Assembly: GCA_944383825.1 (NCBI GenBank)
Contig: CALWRA010000003.1
Location: forward strand, 102,353-166,352
DNA from: an uncultured Acetatifactor sp.
GTDB lineage: Bacteria; Bacillota; Clostridia; Lachnospirales; Lachnospiraceae
Length of the DNA stretch: 64,000 nucleotides
Reading direction: 5' to 3'
Part shown: positions 43,908 through 53,072 of the stretch, one piece after another
How the letters are laid out: each line of letters opens with the position of its first letter
Position numbering within the stretch: position 1 is the first letter of the stretch
Made by a program: the position numbers and the translations under genes
Notes under the pieces: generated by a model
Told to the model about the DNA's origin: nothing
The model's input: only the letters and a program-made list of their open reading frames with translations
Database searches by the model: none

Positions 43908-44774
43908 ATGAAAAAAAGTAAATTAACAGGAAAAAGAATATGGATGTTGGTATGCCTGCTGATTACGGTGGGCATATTGTGTATTCATAAGCCGGCCACG
44001 GCATATGCTGCACAACAGCAGCTTACTGGAGAGACGGATATTTCTACCGTTATCAATCCGCCCGGAACGGCGCAGACTCCCCAGGAGCTGAATGAGCTGA
44101 ACACAGCCAATACGGTGACTATCACTTATAATGATGGGAACGGACAGCTAAACGGCGCTTTGCGGATTCTGATAATCCTTACGCTGATTGCCATAGCGCC
44201 GATGCTGATCATTATGATGACCTCCTTTACCCGGATTATCATTGTGCTGCATTTTACCAGGTCGGCATTGAATACACAGACGGCTCCTCCAAACCAAATA
44301 TTGATTGGAATGGCTTTGATCCTTACGTTCTTTATTATGGAACCTACATTGACAAGAGTTTATGAAGAGGCTATCGTTCCCTTGGAAGAGGGACAGATAG
44401 ATCAGGAGGAGGCTCTTGAGAGAGGGATGGAGCCTCTTAGAGAATTTATGTATCCTCAGACGCAGGTGAAGGATGTGCAGCTGTTCATGGATATTGCAGG
44501 TCAGGAATGGGAAGGAGGCTCTCTTGAGGAGATACCTAATTCCGTACTGATCCCCAGTTTTATGCTCAGTGAACTCAGAACGGCGTTTTGGATTGGGTTT
44601 ATGATTTTTATCCCTTTTATTGTGATAGATATGGTGGTGGCATCCACTCTTATGAGCATGGGTATGATGATGCTTCCTCCTACGACGATTTCTCTGCCGT
44701 TTAAGATACTGTTGTTTGTTTTGGCTGATGGCTGGAGCCTGATAATCGGTAATCTGGTAAAGACCTTCTACTGA
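43908..44774 (+). CDS. fliP: Flagellar export gate protein FliP
   Basis: FliP is a core subunit of the FliP5Q4R1 export gate. The 288-residue product starts with a cleavable signal peptide (RIWMLVCLLITVGILCIHKPATAYA). Four membrane helices follow, with the family signatures ALRILIILTLIAIAPMLIIMMTSFTRIIIVLH (in parts), LIGMALILTFFIMEP and IPFIVIDMVVASTLMSMGMMMLPP. Next is fliQ, 47 bases on. Confidence 0.96.
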   Translation: MKKSKLTGKRIWMLVCLLITVGILCIHKPATAYAAQQQLTGETDISTVINPPGTAQTPQELNELNTANTVTITYNDGNGQLNGALRILIILTLIAIAPMLIIMMTSFTRIIIVLHFTRSALNTQTAPPNQILIGMALILTFFIMEPTLTRVYEEAIVPLEEGQIDQEEALERGMEPLREFMYPQTQVKDVQLFMDIAGQEWEGGSLEEIPNSVLIPSFMLSELRTAFWIGFMIFIPFIVIDMVVASTLMSMGMMMLPPTTISLPFKILLFVLADGWSLIIGNLVKTFY

Positions 44775-44821
44775 CGGCTGCTGAGATGAAGCCCGATGTT
44801 CTTACAGAAAGGAATGAGTAG

Positions 44822-45094
44822 ATGACTGTTGAAGCAGTTACAGAAATAGCGAATAATGCTCTTTTTTTGATTATCGAGGTGTCTCTGCCTGTTCTCCTGG
44901 TATCGCTGATCGTAGGACTGATTATCAGTATTTTTCAGACGGTAACCTCCATTCAGGAGCAGACGCTGACTTTCGTGCCTAAAATTATCTGTGTGTTTTT
45001 GGGACTTATGATATTCGGGCACTGGATGATCAGCACTATGGTGGAGTTTACTACGCAGCTTTGGTCTTCCTTCAGCCTGTATGTGAACAGATAG
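44822..45094 (+). CDS. fliQ: Flagellar export gate protein FliQ
   Basis: A 90-residue protein with two membrane helices (ALFLIIEVSLPVLLVSLIVGLIISIF and FVPKIICVFLGLMIFGHWMI). The conserved QTVTSIQEQTLTFVPK loop, the FliQ signature, joins them. Four copies sit in the FliPQR gate. AAAGGAATGAG precedes ATG 44822. fliR follows after 15 bases. Confidence 0.95.
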   Translation: MTVEAVTEIANNALFLIIEVSLPVLLVSLIVGLIISIFQTVTSIQEQTLTFVPKIICVFLGLMIFGHWMISTMVEFTTQLWSSFSLYVNR

Positions 45095-45109
45095 TCGGGA
45101 GCGTCACAA

Positions 45110-45892
45110 ATGATTGACTACTCATTTTCCATATATGATCTGGAATACTTTTTGCTGATTTTTGTCAGGGTGTCCTGTTTTATGTTTATAGCGCCCTTTT
45201 TCAGCATGAGCAACACGCCTGCAAGAGTAAGAATTGGTCTCAGTTTTTTTGCAGCCATGCTTTTATATACTTCTCTGACGCCTTCAGAGGCTATAGTGTA
45301 TGACTCGGTGCTGGAATATGCGGTTATCGCAATGAAAGAGGCTGTAACCGGACTGCTCATAGGATTTGGAGCCAATATCTGTACGTCCATTGTGAATTTT
45401 GCGGGTTCAATTGTAGATATGGAAACAGGGCTTTCCATGGCGACGCTTTTAGATCCTGCCACAGGAGAACACACCAGCATTACGGGCGTTTTTTATCAGT
45501 ATATGGTTATGATGCTTCTGATTGCAACGGGGATGTACCGATATTTGTTCGGCGCATTGGCGGATACCTTTACGCTGATTCCGGTAAGCGGCACTGTATT
45601 TCGTTCGGATGCTCTCCTGCAGTCAATGATAGATTTTTTGAGCGATTACATCATTATTGGCTTTCGCATCGTACTGCCGGTTTTTTGCGTAATCCTGCTT
45701 TTGGATGCCATACTGGGCGTGCTGGCCAAGGTATCGCCGCAGATGAATATGTTTTCCGTAGGTATACAGATGAAAATATTGGTGGGACTTGCGGTCATAT
45801 TTTTTACAGCGGGAATGCTGCCCGGCGCCGCGGATTTTATTTTCCAGGAGATGAAAAAAATGATCGTATCCTTTGTGGGCGCCATGAGGTAG
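45110..45892 (+). CDS. fliR: Flagellar export gate protein FliR
   Basis: The single-copy gate subunit. The 260-residue product is hydrophobic with about six helices. Family segments include FVRVSCFMFIAPFFS near the N-terminus, MKEAVTGLLIGFGANICTSIV, QMGLSMATLLDP-like VDMETGLSMATLLDP, and PVFCVILLLDAILGVLAKVSPQMNMFSVG in parts. flhB follows after 12 bases. Confidence 0.95.
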   Translation: MIDYSFSIYDLEYFLLIFVRVSCFMFIAPFFSMSNTPARVRIGLSFFAAMLLYTSLTPSEAIVYDSVLEYAVIAMKEAVTGLLIGFGANICTSIVNFAGSIVDMETGLSMATLLDPATGEHTSITGVFYQYMVMMLLIATGMYRYLFGALADTFTLIPVSGTVFRSDALLQSMIDFLSDYIIIGFRIVLPVFCVILLLDAILGVLAKVSPQMNMFSVGIQMKILVGLAVIFFTAGMLPGAADFIFQEMKKMIVSFVGAMR

Positions 45893-45904
45893 AGGTGTAA
45901 ATTA

Positions 45905-47017
45905 GTGATATTGGAATACAACCTTCAGTTTTTTGCAAAAGAAGGGCAGGGCGGAGAAAAAACAGAGCCCGCCACCGAAAAAAAATTAAGCGACGCCCGA
46001 AAGGAAGGACAGGTTGCGAGAAGCCGCGAGATAGGAAATGGCCTGGGGCTGCTGGCTCTGTTTCTTGTTTTGAAGTTTTGGGTGGGAAATATGGGAATCA
46101 GGTTTTTATCTGTATTCTCCGATATTTACAATAGAATTCCGGAGGTTGCCACATTTTGGCACGGATATATGCCGGAGACGGATACGGGAATTGTGTTTCG
46201 GGAAATGATGCTGCAGTCACTGATCATTATGCTGCCCATACTGCTGATTGGACTTGCAGTATCTTTTTTCAGTGATGTAATACAGGTGGGATGGAAGCCG
46301 ACGGGAAAGCCTTTGCGCCCTAAATTTTCCAGGATGAATCCTATTTCGGGCTTTTCTAAAATATTTTCCTTAAATGCGGTGATGGAGCTGATTAAGTCCA
46401 TTGTCCGGATTGGCTTGATCATATATATCTGTTATAATTATCTTGAAGATCAATGGCCGCTGCTTTTTAATTTCTATGATATGCCGTTGCTGCAGGCTCT
46501 GCAGCTGATTGCAGAGACGGTTACGGATCTGGGAATTCGTGTAGCGATTGTCTATATGGTCCTTGCGGCGGCGGATTTTGCCTATCAAAAGATCAAATTT
46601 GCCCGGGATATGAGGATGAGCAAGCAGGAAATTAAGGATGAATATAAGCAGCAGGAGGGTGATCCTCAGGTAAAAGGGAAAATTCGCCAGAAAATGAGGG
46701 AGGTGTCCCAAAGGCGCATGATGCAGAATCTTCCTCAGGCGGATGTAGTAATTACCAATCCCACCCACTATGCGGTTGCTATTAAATATGATCCTCAGAT
46801 GGCGGATGCTCCTGTGGTAATTGCCAAGGGGGAAGATTTTCTGGCGGCAAGGATTAAGGAAGTGGCGAAGGAAAACCATATAGAAATTGTGGAGAACAAG
46901 CCTCTTGCCCGTATGCTCTATGCAAATGTGGACGTTGGGGCAATGGTTCCGCCGGAGCTGTATCAGGCAGTTGCAGAGGTGCTTGCCTTTGTGTACCATC
47001 TGCAGGGGAAGATTTAA
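45905..47017 (+). CDS. flhB: Flagellar export switch protein FlhB
   Basis: FlhB controls export specificity through autocleavage. The 370-residue product begins with the exported-gate N-terminal GEKTEPATEKKLSDARKEGQVARS (in parts). It has four membrane helices, then the basic cytoplasmic linker (KQEIKDEYKQQEGDPQVKGKIR in parts). The autocleavage site is NPTH, with the cut expected between Asn285 and Pro286. Start is GTG 45905, served by GAGGTG 7 bases upstream. flhA follows after 18 bases. Confidence 0.95.
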   Translation: MILEYNLQFFAKEGQGGEKTEPATEKKLSDARKEGQVARSREIGNGLGLLALFLVLKFWVGNMGIRFLSVFSDIYNRIPEVATFWHGYMPETDTGIVFREMMLQSLIIMLPILLIGLAVSFFSDVIQVGWKPTGKPLRPKFSRMNPISGFSKIFSLNAVMELIKSIVRIGLIIYICYNYLEDQWPLLFNFYDMPLLQALQLIAETVTDLGIRVAIVYMVLAAADFAYQKIKFARDMRMSKQEIKDEYKQQEGDPQVKGKIRQKMREVSQRRMMQNLPQADVVITNPTHYAVAIKYDPQMADAPVVIAKGEDFLAARIKEVAKENHIEIVENKPLARMLYANVDVGAMVPPELYQAVAEVLAFVYHLQGKI

Positions 47018-47035
47018 AGGAAAGGAATTGGCATT

Positions 47036-49084
47036 ATGAACATTACGAAAATGAAAAAAGCGGATATAGGTGTTGCTTTGTATATCATGGCCGCCTTTTT
47101 AATGTTTATCATTTCCATTCCATCATGGCTGTTAGACATTTTGCTGGCGGTGAATATCGCCATTTCACTTACCATCATGTTTGGTGCCATGTTCAGCAAA
47201 GAGGTTCTGGACATGTCTTATTTCCCTACCATGCTGTTGTTCACAACCATTTTCCGTATTGCGTTGAACGTGTCTTCCACGAAGCTGATTCTGGGGACGG
47301 GAGACGCCGGAAATGTGGTGCAGACCTTTGGAGAATATGTTGGCGGCGGAGATCTTATCATCGGTGTTATTGTATTTGTGATTTTGATCTTGATACAGTT
47401 TCTGGTAATTAATAAGGGTTCTGAGCGCGTGTCTGAGGTAACCGCAAGATTTACGCTGGATGCTATGCCCGGTAAGCAGATGGCTATTGATGCAGATTTG
47501 AACACAGGGGCCATCACCGATGCCGAGGCGAGAAGAAGAAGAGAAAAAATTCAGGAAGAGTCAAGCTTTTTCGGTTCCATGGACGGTGCCGTAAAATACG
47601 TAAAGGGAGATGCCATAGCCGGACTGATTATTACGGTGATCAATATTGTGGGCGGTATCGCCATGGGCGTTACAAGAGAAGGACTCGATATAACGGCGGC
47701 ATTGGATAAGTATACCATACTTACCATTGGCGATGGCCTGGTCAGCCAGATCCCTTCTCTTTTGATCTCCCTTTCCACAGGTATTCTTGTGACGAAGGGG
47801 AGTAAGGAGGCGGATTTTGGAACCACTCTGGTCAGCCAGCTTTTCAGTATACCCAAGGTTCTATATCTGGTTGGAGGCATGCTTGCCATTCTGGGTTTTA
47901 CGACCAGTCTGAATACCATTTTGTTTGTTGGCCTTGGACTGGTGTTTGTCATTGCGGGAAGAACCATTGCAGGTACCATCGAGACAGCCAGAATTGAGCA
48001 GGAGGTGGATGTTGAGGAGGCTGCTGCCGAGGAGATCCGTCAGCCTGAAAATGTGAACAGTCTTCTGCAGGTGGATCCCATCGAGCTGGAATTTGGTTAT
48101 GGAATCATTCCTCTTGCGGACGTAAACCAGGGAGGAGATCTGCTTGACAGAGTTGTCATGATCAGAAGGCAGATTGCTCTGGAACTTGGAACCGTGGTTC
48201 CAATTATACGTCTGAGAGATAATATCCAGCTGAATCCAAATCAGTATATCATTAAGGTAAAGGGAATACAGGTCAGCGAGGGAGAAATTCTTTTTGATCA
48301 TTACATGGCCATGAATCCCGGATATGTGGAGGAAGAAATCACGGGAATTCCCACCTTTGAGCCTTCCTTCCATCTGCCGGCCATTTGGATAACGGAGGGG
48401 CAGAGAGAAAGAGCGGAGAGCCTGGGGTATACGGTTGTGGATCCCCCTTCCATAATAGCCACGCATCTGACGGAAATAATCAGACAGCACATTGCAGAAC
48501 TTTTGACCAGACAGGATGTACAGAATCTGATCAATAACCTGAAGGAAAGCAATCCTTCTCTTGTGGATGATCTGGTGCCCAAGGTTCTTGGCCTGGGAGA
48601 GATTCAGAAAGTGCTTCAGAATCTCTTAAGCGAGGGGATTTCCATCAGAGATCTTCTGACAATTTTGGAAACTCTGGCGGATTATGCCCCTACTACAAGG
48701 GACACGGATGTGCTGACGGAATATGTGCGGCAGAGTTTAAAAAGGGCTATTTCCACAAAATATTTTCCTTCCAATGAAACCACCAGCGTTGCTACGCTGG
48801 ATCCGAAGGTGGAACAGGAAATCATGGGCAGCGTAAAGCAAACGGAGACAGGGGCATTCCTGAACCTGGATCCCAGTCGTTCCAAAGCGATTATCGACTC
48901 AGTGGGAAAAGAGATACGCAAACTGGAAAATTTGGGAAAAACCCCTATTATCATTACTTCTCCCATTGTGCGCATGTATTTTAAGAGACTGACGGAGGAC
49001 TATTTCAGGGATTTGGTTGTCGTCTCTTATAACGAAGTGGAATCTAATGTAGAATTACAGTCAGTAGGGATGGTGACAGCTTAA
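47036..49084 (+). CDS. flhA: Flagellar export protein FlhA
   Basis: FlhA is the nonameric export-gate component that receives chaperone-substrate complexes. The 682-residue protein has about eight N-terminal membrane helices. The FHIPEP signature reads VTARFTLDAMPGKQMAIDAD, with EARRRREKIQEESSFFGSMDGA following. The large cytoplasmic domain starts near residue 330 (VDPIELEFGYGIIPL, VVPIIRLRDN, DPPSIIATHLTEIIRQH). The stop overlaps the flhF ATG by one base. Confidence 0.97.
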   Translation: MNITKMKKADIGVALYIMAAFLMFIISIPSWLLDILLAVNIAISLTIMFGAMFSKEVLDMSYFPTMLLFTTIFRIALNVSSTKLILGTGDAGNVVQTFGEYVGGGDLIIGVIVFVILILIQFLVINKGSERVSEVTARFTLDAMPGKQMAIDADLNTGAITDAEARRRREKIQEESSFFGSMDGAVKYVKGDAIAGLIITVINIVGGIAMGVTREGLDITAALDKYTILTIGDGLVSQIPSLLISLSTGILVTKGSKEADFGTTLVSQLFSIPKVLYLVGGMLAILGFTTSLNTILFVGLGLVFVIAGRTIAGTIETARIEQEVDVEEAAAEEIRQPENVNSLLQVDPIELEFGYGIIPLADVNQGGDLLDRVVMIRRQIALELGTVVPIIRLRDNIQLNPNQYIIKVKGIQVSEGEILFDHYMAMNPGYVEEEITGIPTFEPSFHLPAIWITEGQRERAESLGYTVVDPPSIIATHLTEIIRQHIAELLTRQDVQNLINNLKESNPSLVDDLVPKVLGLGEIQKVLQNLLSEGISIRDLLTILETLADYAPTTRDTDVLTEYVRQSLKRAISTKYFPSNETTSVATLDPKVEQEIMGSVKQTETGAFLNLDPSRSKAIIDSVGKEIRKLENLGKTPIIITSPIVRMYFKRLTEDYFRDLVVVSYNEVESNVELQSVGMVTA

Positions 49085-50319
49085 TGATTATCAAAAAGTA
49101 TACGGGGAAAACAGAAGAGGAAGCGGCTGAGGCCGCAAAAAAGGAGCTGGGCAGCGGAGCTGTTATCATGAATGTGAAAAGCATAAAGCCCAGGGGACTG
49201 TTTGCGATGTTTCGCTCAAAACAGGTGGAGGTGACCGCCGCCTTGGAGGAAGAGCAGGATTCCTATTCCCCGGTACGCAGGGAACTTCAGAAAACTGCCG
49301 TGCAGGAGGCGGTTCCGGCAAATAAGCCGGAAGGCGTGCATTTGACTACAGGAAGCTCTCAGGAAATTGAGAAAAAGCTGGATAGTCTTCAGACGCTTTT
49401 GGTAAGTCAGCTTCAGAAATCCGAGCTGGACAAGTCTCAGATCCGGGAGCCGGAAAGCGGGCCTGAACAGGCGCAGCAGCCGGAAAGCAGCGAGAACCAG
49501 GCTGAAAAAGAGGAGAACCCTGAACAGGAAAAATTCATCCGCCTGCTGTATAATACCATGCTGGACAATGAGGTGGATGAAAGGTATGTCAATCAGATTC
49601 TGGAGGATATAGAGAAAACCAGAAAGCCAAATACTCCTATTGATTATATCCTGGCGAATGTCTATCAAAAGATGATTTTGAAATTCGGCAGAGCGGAGGG
49701 AATCCTGCCAGCCGCAGAAGGGCCTAAGGCAGTGTTCTTTCTGGGGCCTACCGGCGTGGGGAAAACCACTACCATTGCCAAGATAGCCAGCGCCTATGCC
49801 GTGGTTGAGAAGAAGAATATAGCGCTTCTGACGGCGGATACTTATCGGATTGCGGCTGCAGAACAGCTGAGAACGTACGCCAACATTCTTGAAGTGCCTT
49901 TTCGTGTGATTTATACGGAGGAGGAACTGAAAAAAGCCCTTTCAGATTTTAAGAGCTTTGATTATATTTTTGTGGATACCGCAGGGCATTCCCATCAGAA
50001 TGAGGAACAGCTTCAAAAAACCGGAGAGTTGCTGAAAGCGGCAGAATCAGAAGCGGAATATCAGGCTTTTCTGGTGCTCAGCGCTGCAACCAAATACAAG
50101 GATCTGCTCCGTATTGCGGAAAGCTATAAAACAATCACCAAATATCAGCTGATCTTTACCAAGCTGGACGAAACGGTTACCATGGGAAATCTGATGAATC
50201 TGAAGCTGTATGCAGATGCCCCTATTGCCTTTGTGACCTGCGGACAGAATGTTCCGGATGACATTGAGCAGTTTAACCCGCAGAAAACGGTAAAATTATT
50301 ACTGGGAGGCAGGAATTGA
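49084..50319 (+). CDS. flhF: SRP-family GTPase FlhF
   Basis: FlhF sets the position and number of flagella. The 411-residue product has a B domain with a variable Gln/Glu-rich stretch (residues about 60-160). The NG domain then has G1 FLGPTGVGKTTTIAK near residue 218, LLTADTYRIAAAEQL, G3 FVDTAGHSHQN and the TKLDET G4-like motif. It is encoded next to its regulator flhG, as usual. Confidence 0.95.
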   Translation: MIIKKYTGKTEEEAAEAAKKELGSGAVIMNVKSIKPRGLFAMFRSKQVEVTAALEEEQDSYSPVRRELQKTAVQEAVPANKPEGVHLTTGSSQEIEKKLDSLQTLLVSQLQKSELDKSQIREPESGPEQAQQPESSENQAEKEENPEQEKFIRLLYNTMLDNEVDERYVNQILEDIEKTRKPNTPIDYILANVYQKMILKFGRAEGILPAAEGPKAVFFLGPTGVGKTTTIAKIASAYAVVEKKNIALLTADTYRIAAAEQLRTYANILEVPFRVIYTEEELKKALSDFKSFDYIFVDTAGHSHQNEEQLQKTGELLKAAESEAEYQAFLVLSAATKYKDLLRIAESYKTITKYQLIFTKLDETVTMGNLMNLKLYADAPIAFVTCGQNVPDDIEQFNPQKTVKLLLGGRN

Positions 50320-50335
50320 GCGAAGGAGGGCAGAC

Positions 50336-51205
50336 ATGGATCAGGCAGAACAGTTAAGGATTATAAAAGCGGACAAGCAGACCAGGCCTCTGGCTCGCGT
50401 CATTACGGTTACCAGCGGCAAAGGCGGGGTGGGAAAGTCTAATACTTCAATCAATCTTGCCATTCAATTCCGCAGACTTGGAAAGAAGGTTATTATACTG
50501 GATGCGGATTTTGGACTTGCAAATATTGAAATTATGTTTGGAGCGGTTCCGAAGCATAATTTGTATGATCTGATTTACCAGGGAAAAAACATCAGAGAAA
50601 TCATAACCTGGGGTCCGATGGAAGTGGGATTTATTTCCGGCGGCTCCGGCATTGCAGGAATGTCAAACCTCAGCCGTGACTATCTGGGATATATTATTCA
50701 AAATCTTGTGCAGCTGGATGCTATTGCCGATATCATTATTGTGGATACGGGAGCCGGAATTGCAGATGCAGTGCTGGAATTTCTGGTTGCCAGCGGAGAA
50801 ATTCTATTGCTCACAACTCCTGAGCCCACCTCCATAACGGATTCTTATTCTCTCTTAAAGGCGCTCTATCTCCATCCCAGATTTTCTGAAGATGATACAA
50901 AAGTGAAAATGATTGCGAACAGAGTGGAAAAAGAGCAGGAAGGCGAGATTTTGTTTCAGAAGCTGAACTCTGTGGTGGCCAGGTATCTGAAGGTGCCCAT
51001 GACATATCTGGGAAGCGTGCCCCAGGATACACAGCTGGCCCGGGCAGTGATGCAGCAGGTGCCAGTGTCTCTGCAGAACCCGGAGGCCAAATCCAGTCTG
51101 GCGTATGAGAAAATTGCTTTGCGGCTTTTGGGAATGGAGGAAACAAGAAGGCAGCCGCAAAGAGGAATGGCGGCGTTTTTTTCTCATATTATTAATAAAA
51201 AATAG
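50336..51205 (+). CDS. flhG: MinD-like ATPase FlhG (FleN/YlxH)
   Basis: FlhG limits flagellar number and stimulates FlhF. The 289-residue protein starts MDQAEQLRII, which contains the DQAxxLR motif known to activate the FlhF GTPase. The deviant Walker A is TSGKGGVGKSNTSIN. ILDADFGLANIEIMFG and IIVDTGAGI follow. The C-terminus (RRQPQRGMAAFFSHIINKK) is the expected amphipathic membrane-targeting helix. The PilZ gene follows immediately. Confidence 0.95.
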   Translation: MDQAEQLRIIKADKQTRPLARVITVTSGKGGVGKSNTSINLAIQFRRLGKKVIILDADFGLANIEIMFGAVPKHNLYDLIYQGKNIREIITWGPMEVGFISGGSGIAGMSNLSRDYLGYIIQNLVQLDAIADIIIVDTGAGIADAVLEFLVASGEILLLTTPEPTSITDSYSLLKALYLHPRFSEDDTKVKMIANRVEKEQEGEILFQKLNSVVARYLKVPMTYLGSVPQDTQLARAVMQQVPVSLQNPEAKSSLAYEKIALRLLGMEETRRQPQRGMAAFFSHIINKK

Positions 51206-51217
51206 AAGGTGATGCAG

Positions 51218-51940
51218 ATGCTTTCAAAAGTGATTGCAGTGGGCAGCAAAGTGGAGCTGCGGGCTGCAGCAAGGTCAGGAAGGGATGAGATGGAACAGCC
51301 CATATATCATAGTATGGTATATGACATTTTGTCGGAGGACACTCTGGAGCTGACAATGCCGATGGAACGATCCAAGCTGGTTCTGCTGCCTGTGGACGGA
51401 GAATACGACATTGTATTTTATGGGGAGACAGGTCTTTATCAGTGCTATGCCCGGATTGTGGACCGCTATAAAAGCGATAATGTATTTATACTGGTGGCAG
51501 AGCTGATTAGTGATCTGAGCAAATATCAAAGAAGAGAATACTTTCGATTCAGTTGTGCGATGGATATATTTTTCATAGTGCTTCAGGAGGATGAAATCCG
51601 GGTAGTGGAAACGGGATTGCCATATACACCGGAGCCTGAAGCCGTCATGAAAAGAGGTATTATTGTGGACATCAGCGGCGGAGGACTTCGATATGTTTCA
51701 GAGCAGCGTTGTGAGCCGGGCAGTTATATTTTTTGCTGTTTTGATCTTTTGAGAGGGGATAAGACAAAAAAGTATGAGCTTGTGGGAAAAGTACTGAGTG
51801 TGCGGGAATTGGAGGATAAAAGGGGAGCCTCTGAACACAGAATACAATATTACAACCTGGATGTGACCACAAGAGAAGAGATCATTAAATTTATCTTTGA
51901 AGAAGAACGGAAAAACAGGAAAAAAGAAAAGTTAATGTGA
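51218..51940 (+). CDS. PilZ-domain cyclic-di-GMP effector (YcgR/DgrA-like)
   Basis: A 240-residue soluble protein. The N-terminal YcgR-type domain (LSKVIAVGSKVELRA, DTLELTMPMERSKLVLLPVD in parts) is followed by a PilZ domain. The PilZ domain has the RxxxR-type element QRREYFRF and the D/NxSxxG element VDISGGGLR, the two cyclic-di-GMP-binding motifs, both intact. Proteins of this type brake or bias the motor when cyclic-di-GMP is high. ATG 51218 is chosen because GAAGGTGA lies 5 bases upstream. It sits between flhG and cheB, as DgrA/YpfB-type genes do in several Clostridia. Confidence 0.9.
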   Translation: MLSKVIAVGSKVELRAAARSGRDEMEQPIYHSMVYDILSEDTLELTMPMERSKLVLLPVDGEYDIVFYGETGLYQCYARIVDRYKSDNVFILVAELISDLSKYQRREYFRFSCAMDIFFIVLQEDEIRVVETGLPYTPEPEAVMKRGIIVDISGGGLRYVSEQRCEPGSYIFCCFDLLRGDKTKKYELVGKVLSVRELEDKRGASEHRIQYYNLDVTTREEIIKFIFEEERKNRKKEKLM

Positions 51941-51953
51941 GAAGAGGTTGGAC

Positions 51954-53042
51954 ATGGTTAAAAAAATTCTGGTAGTAGATGACTCTGCACTCATGAGAAG
52001 AGTGCTCTGTGATATAATAAACAGTGATAAAAGATTTCAGGTTGCCGCGAGAGCTACGAATGGTCTGGAAGCCTTCGACCTTTTGAGCAGAAATCGGTAC
52101 GACGCAGTGGTTCTTGATGTGAATATGCCAAAGATGAACGGCCTGGAGTTGCTGAAAGAACTGCGGAAATTCAAGATCTCTGCCAGAGTTATGATGGCAA
52201 GTACGGATACCAGAGAGGGAGCTAAGACAACTCTTGATGCTCTGGAATTGGGAGCCCTTGATTTTATACATAAGCCCGACAGCGCTATAGATTGCCGGGT
52301 GGAGACCTTCAAGACGGAGCTCCTGCGAACATTGGATGTTGTTGCCAACAGCAAGCCTCCTGTTTTTGAATCTGAAGAGAAAATTAAGGAAAGCAGGCAG
52401 ACTACCAGTAAAATGGTAGATATTCTCCGAAAGCATACTGTCAAAATTCCAGGGAAGAAAGTGGTGGCGATTGCCAGCTCCACGGGAGGCCCTAAGGCTC
52501 TTCAGGCAGTAATTCCGAAGCTGCCCCAGGAGCTTGACACGCCGGTGCTTGTGGTTCAGCATATGCCGAAGGGCTTTACGGCATCCCTGGCGGAGCGTCT
52601 CAATGATTTAAGTGCAGTTACTGTGCGGGAGGCGAAAGAGGGCGATGAGCTGGAGGTTGGAGTGGTGTATATTGCTATGGGGGGGATGCACATGAATGTG
52701 AAAACCTCTGCGGCTGGAAAGCATATCATCCATTACTCCGATGAGCCTACCAGGGAGGGAGTAAAGCCCTGTGCCAATTATATGTTTGAATCTTTAGCGG
52801 ACAGCCGCTACGACAGCATTGTATGCGTGGTAATGACGGGAATGGGTGCAGATGGAACAGAAGGCATCAGGAATCTGAAAGCTAAGAAGCATGTGCATGT
52901 GATCGCCCAGGATCAGAACAGCTGTACTGTATTTGGAATGCCTAAGAGCGCTATAGGCGCAGGACTTTCCGATCAGACAGTTCCATTAGATCAGATTGCA
53001 CAGGAGATAATTTTGCATGTTGGGGTGGCAGCCCGCAACTGA
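51954..53042 (+). CDS. cheB: Chemotaxis methylesterase/deamidase CheB
   Basis: CheB removes methyl groups from chemoreceptors for adaptation. The 362-residue product has an N-terminal receiver (ILVVDDSALMRRVL, phosphorylated Asp55 in VVLDVNMPKMNG, DFIHKPD). The esterase domain has the catalytic Ser in ASSTGGPKAL, His in VQHMPKGFT and Asp in MTGMGADGTEG. ATG 51954 is preferred over TTG 51948 because GAAGAGG precedes it. The partner methyltransferase cheR is not in this window. Confidence 0.95.
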   Translation: MVKKILVVDDSALMRRVLCDIINSDKRFQVAARATNGLEAFDLLSRNRYDAVVLDVNMPKMNGLELLKELRKFKISARVMMASTDTREGAKTTLDALELGALDFIHKPDSAIDCRVETFKTELLRTLDVVANSKPPVFESEEKIKESRQTTSKMVDILRKHTVKIPGKKVVAIASSTGGPKALQAVIPKLPQELDTPVLVVQHMPKGFTASLAERLNDLSAVTVREAKEGDELEVGVVYIAMGGMHMNVKTSAAGKHIIHYSDEPTREGVKPCANYMFESLADSRYDSIVCVVMTGMGADGTEGIRNLKAKKHVHVIAQDQNSCTVFGMPKSAIGAGLSDQTVPLDQIAQEIILHVGVAARN

Positions 53043-53072
53043 TATGCCGTTTCCGGCAGAATGGAGGATAAG

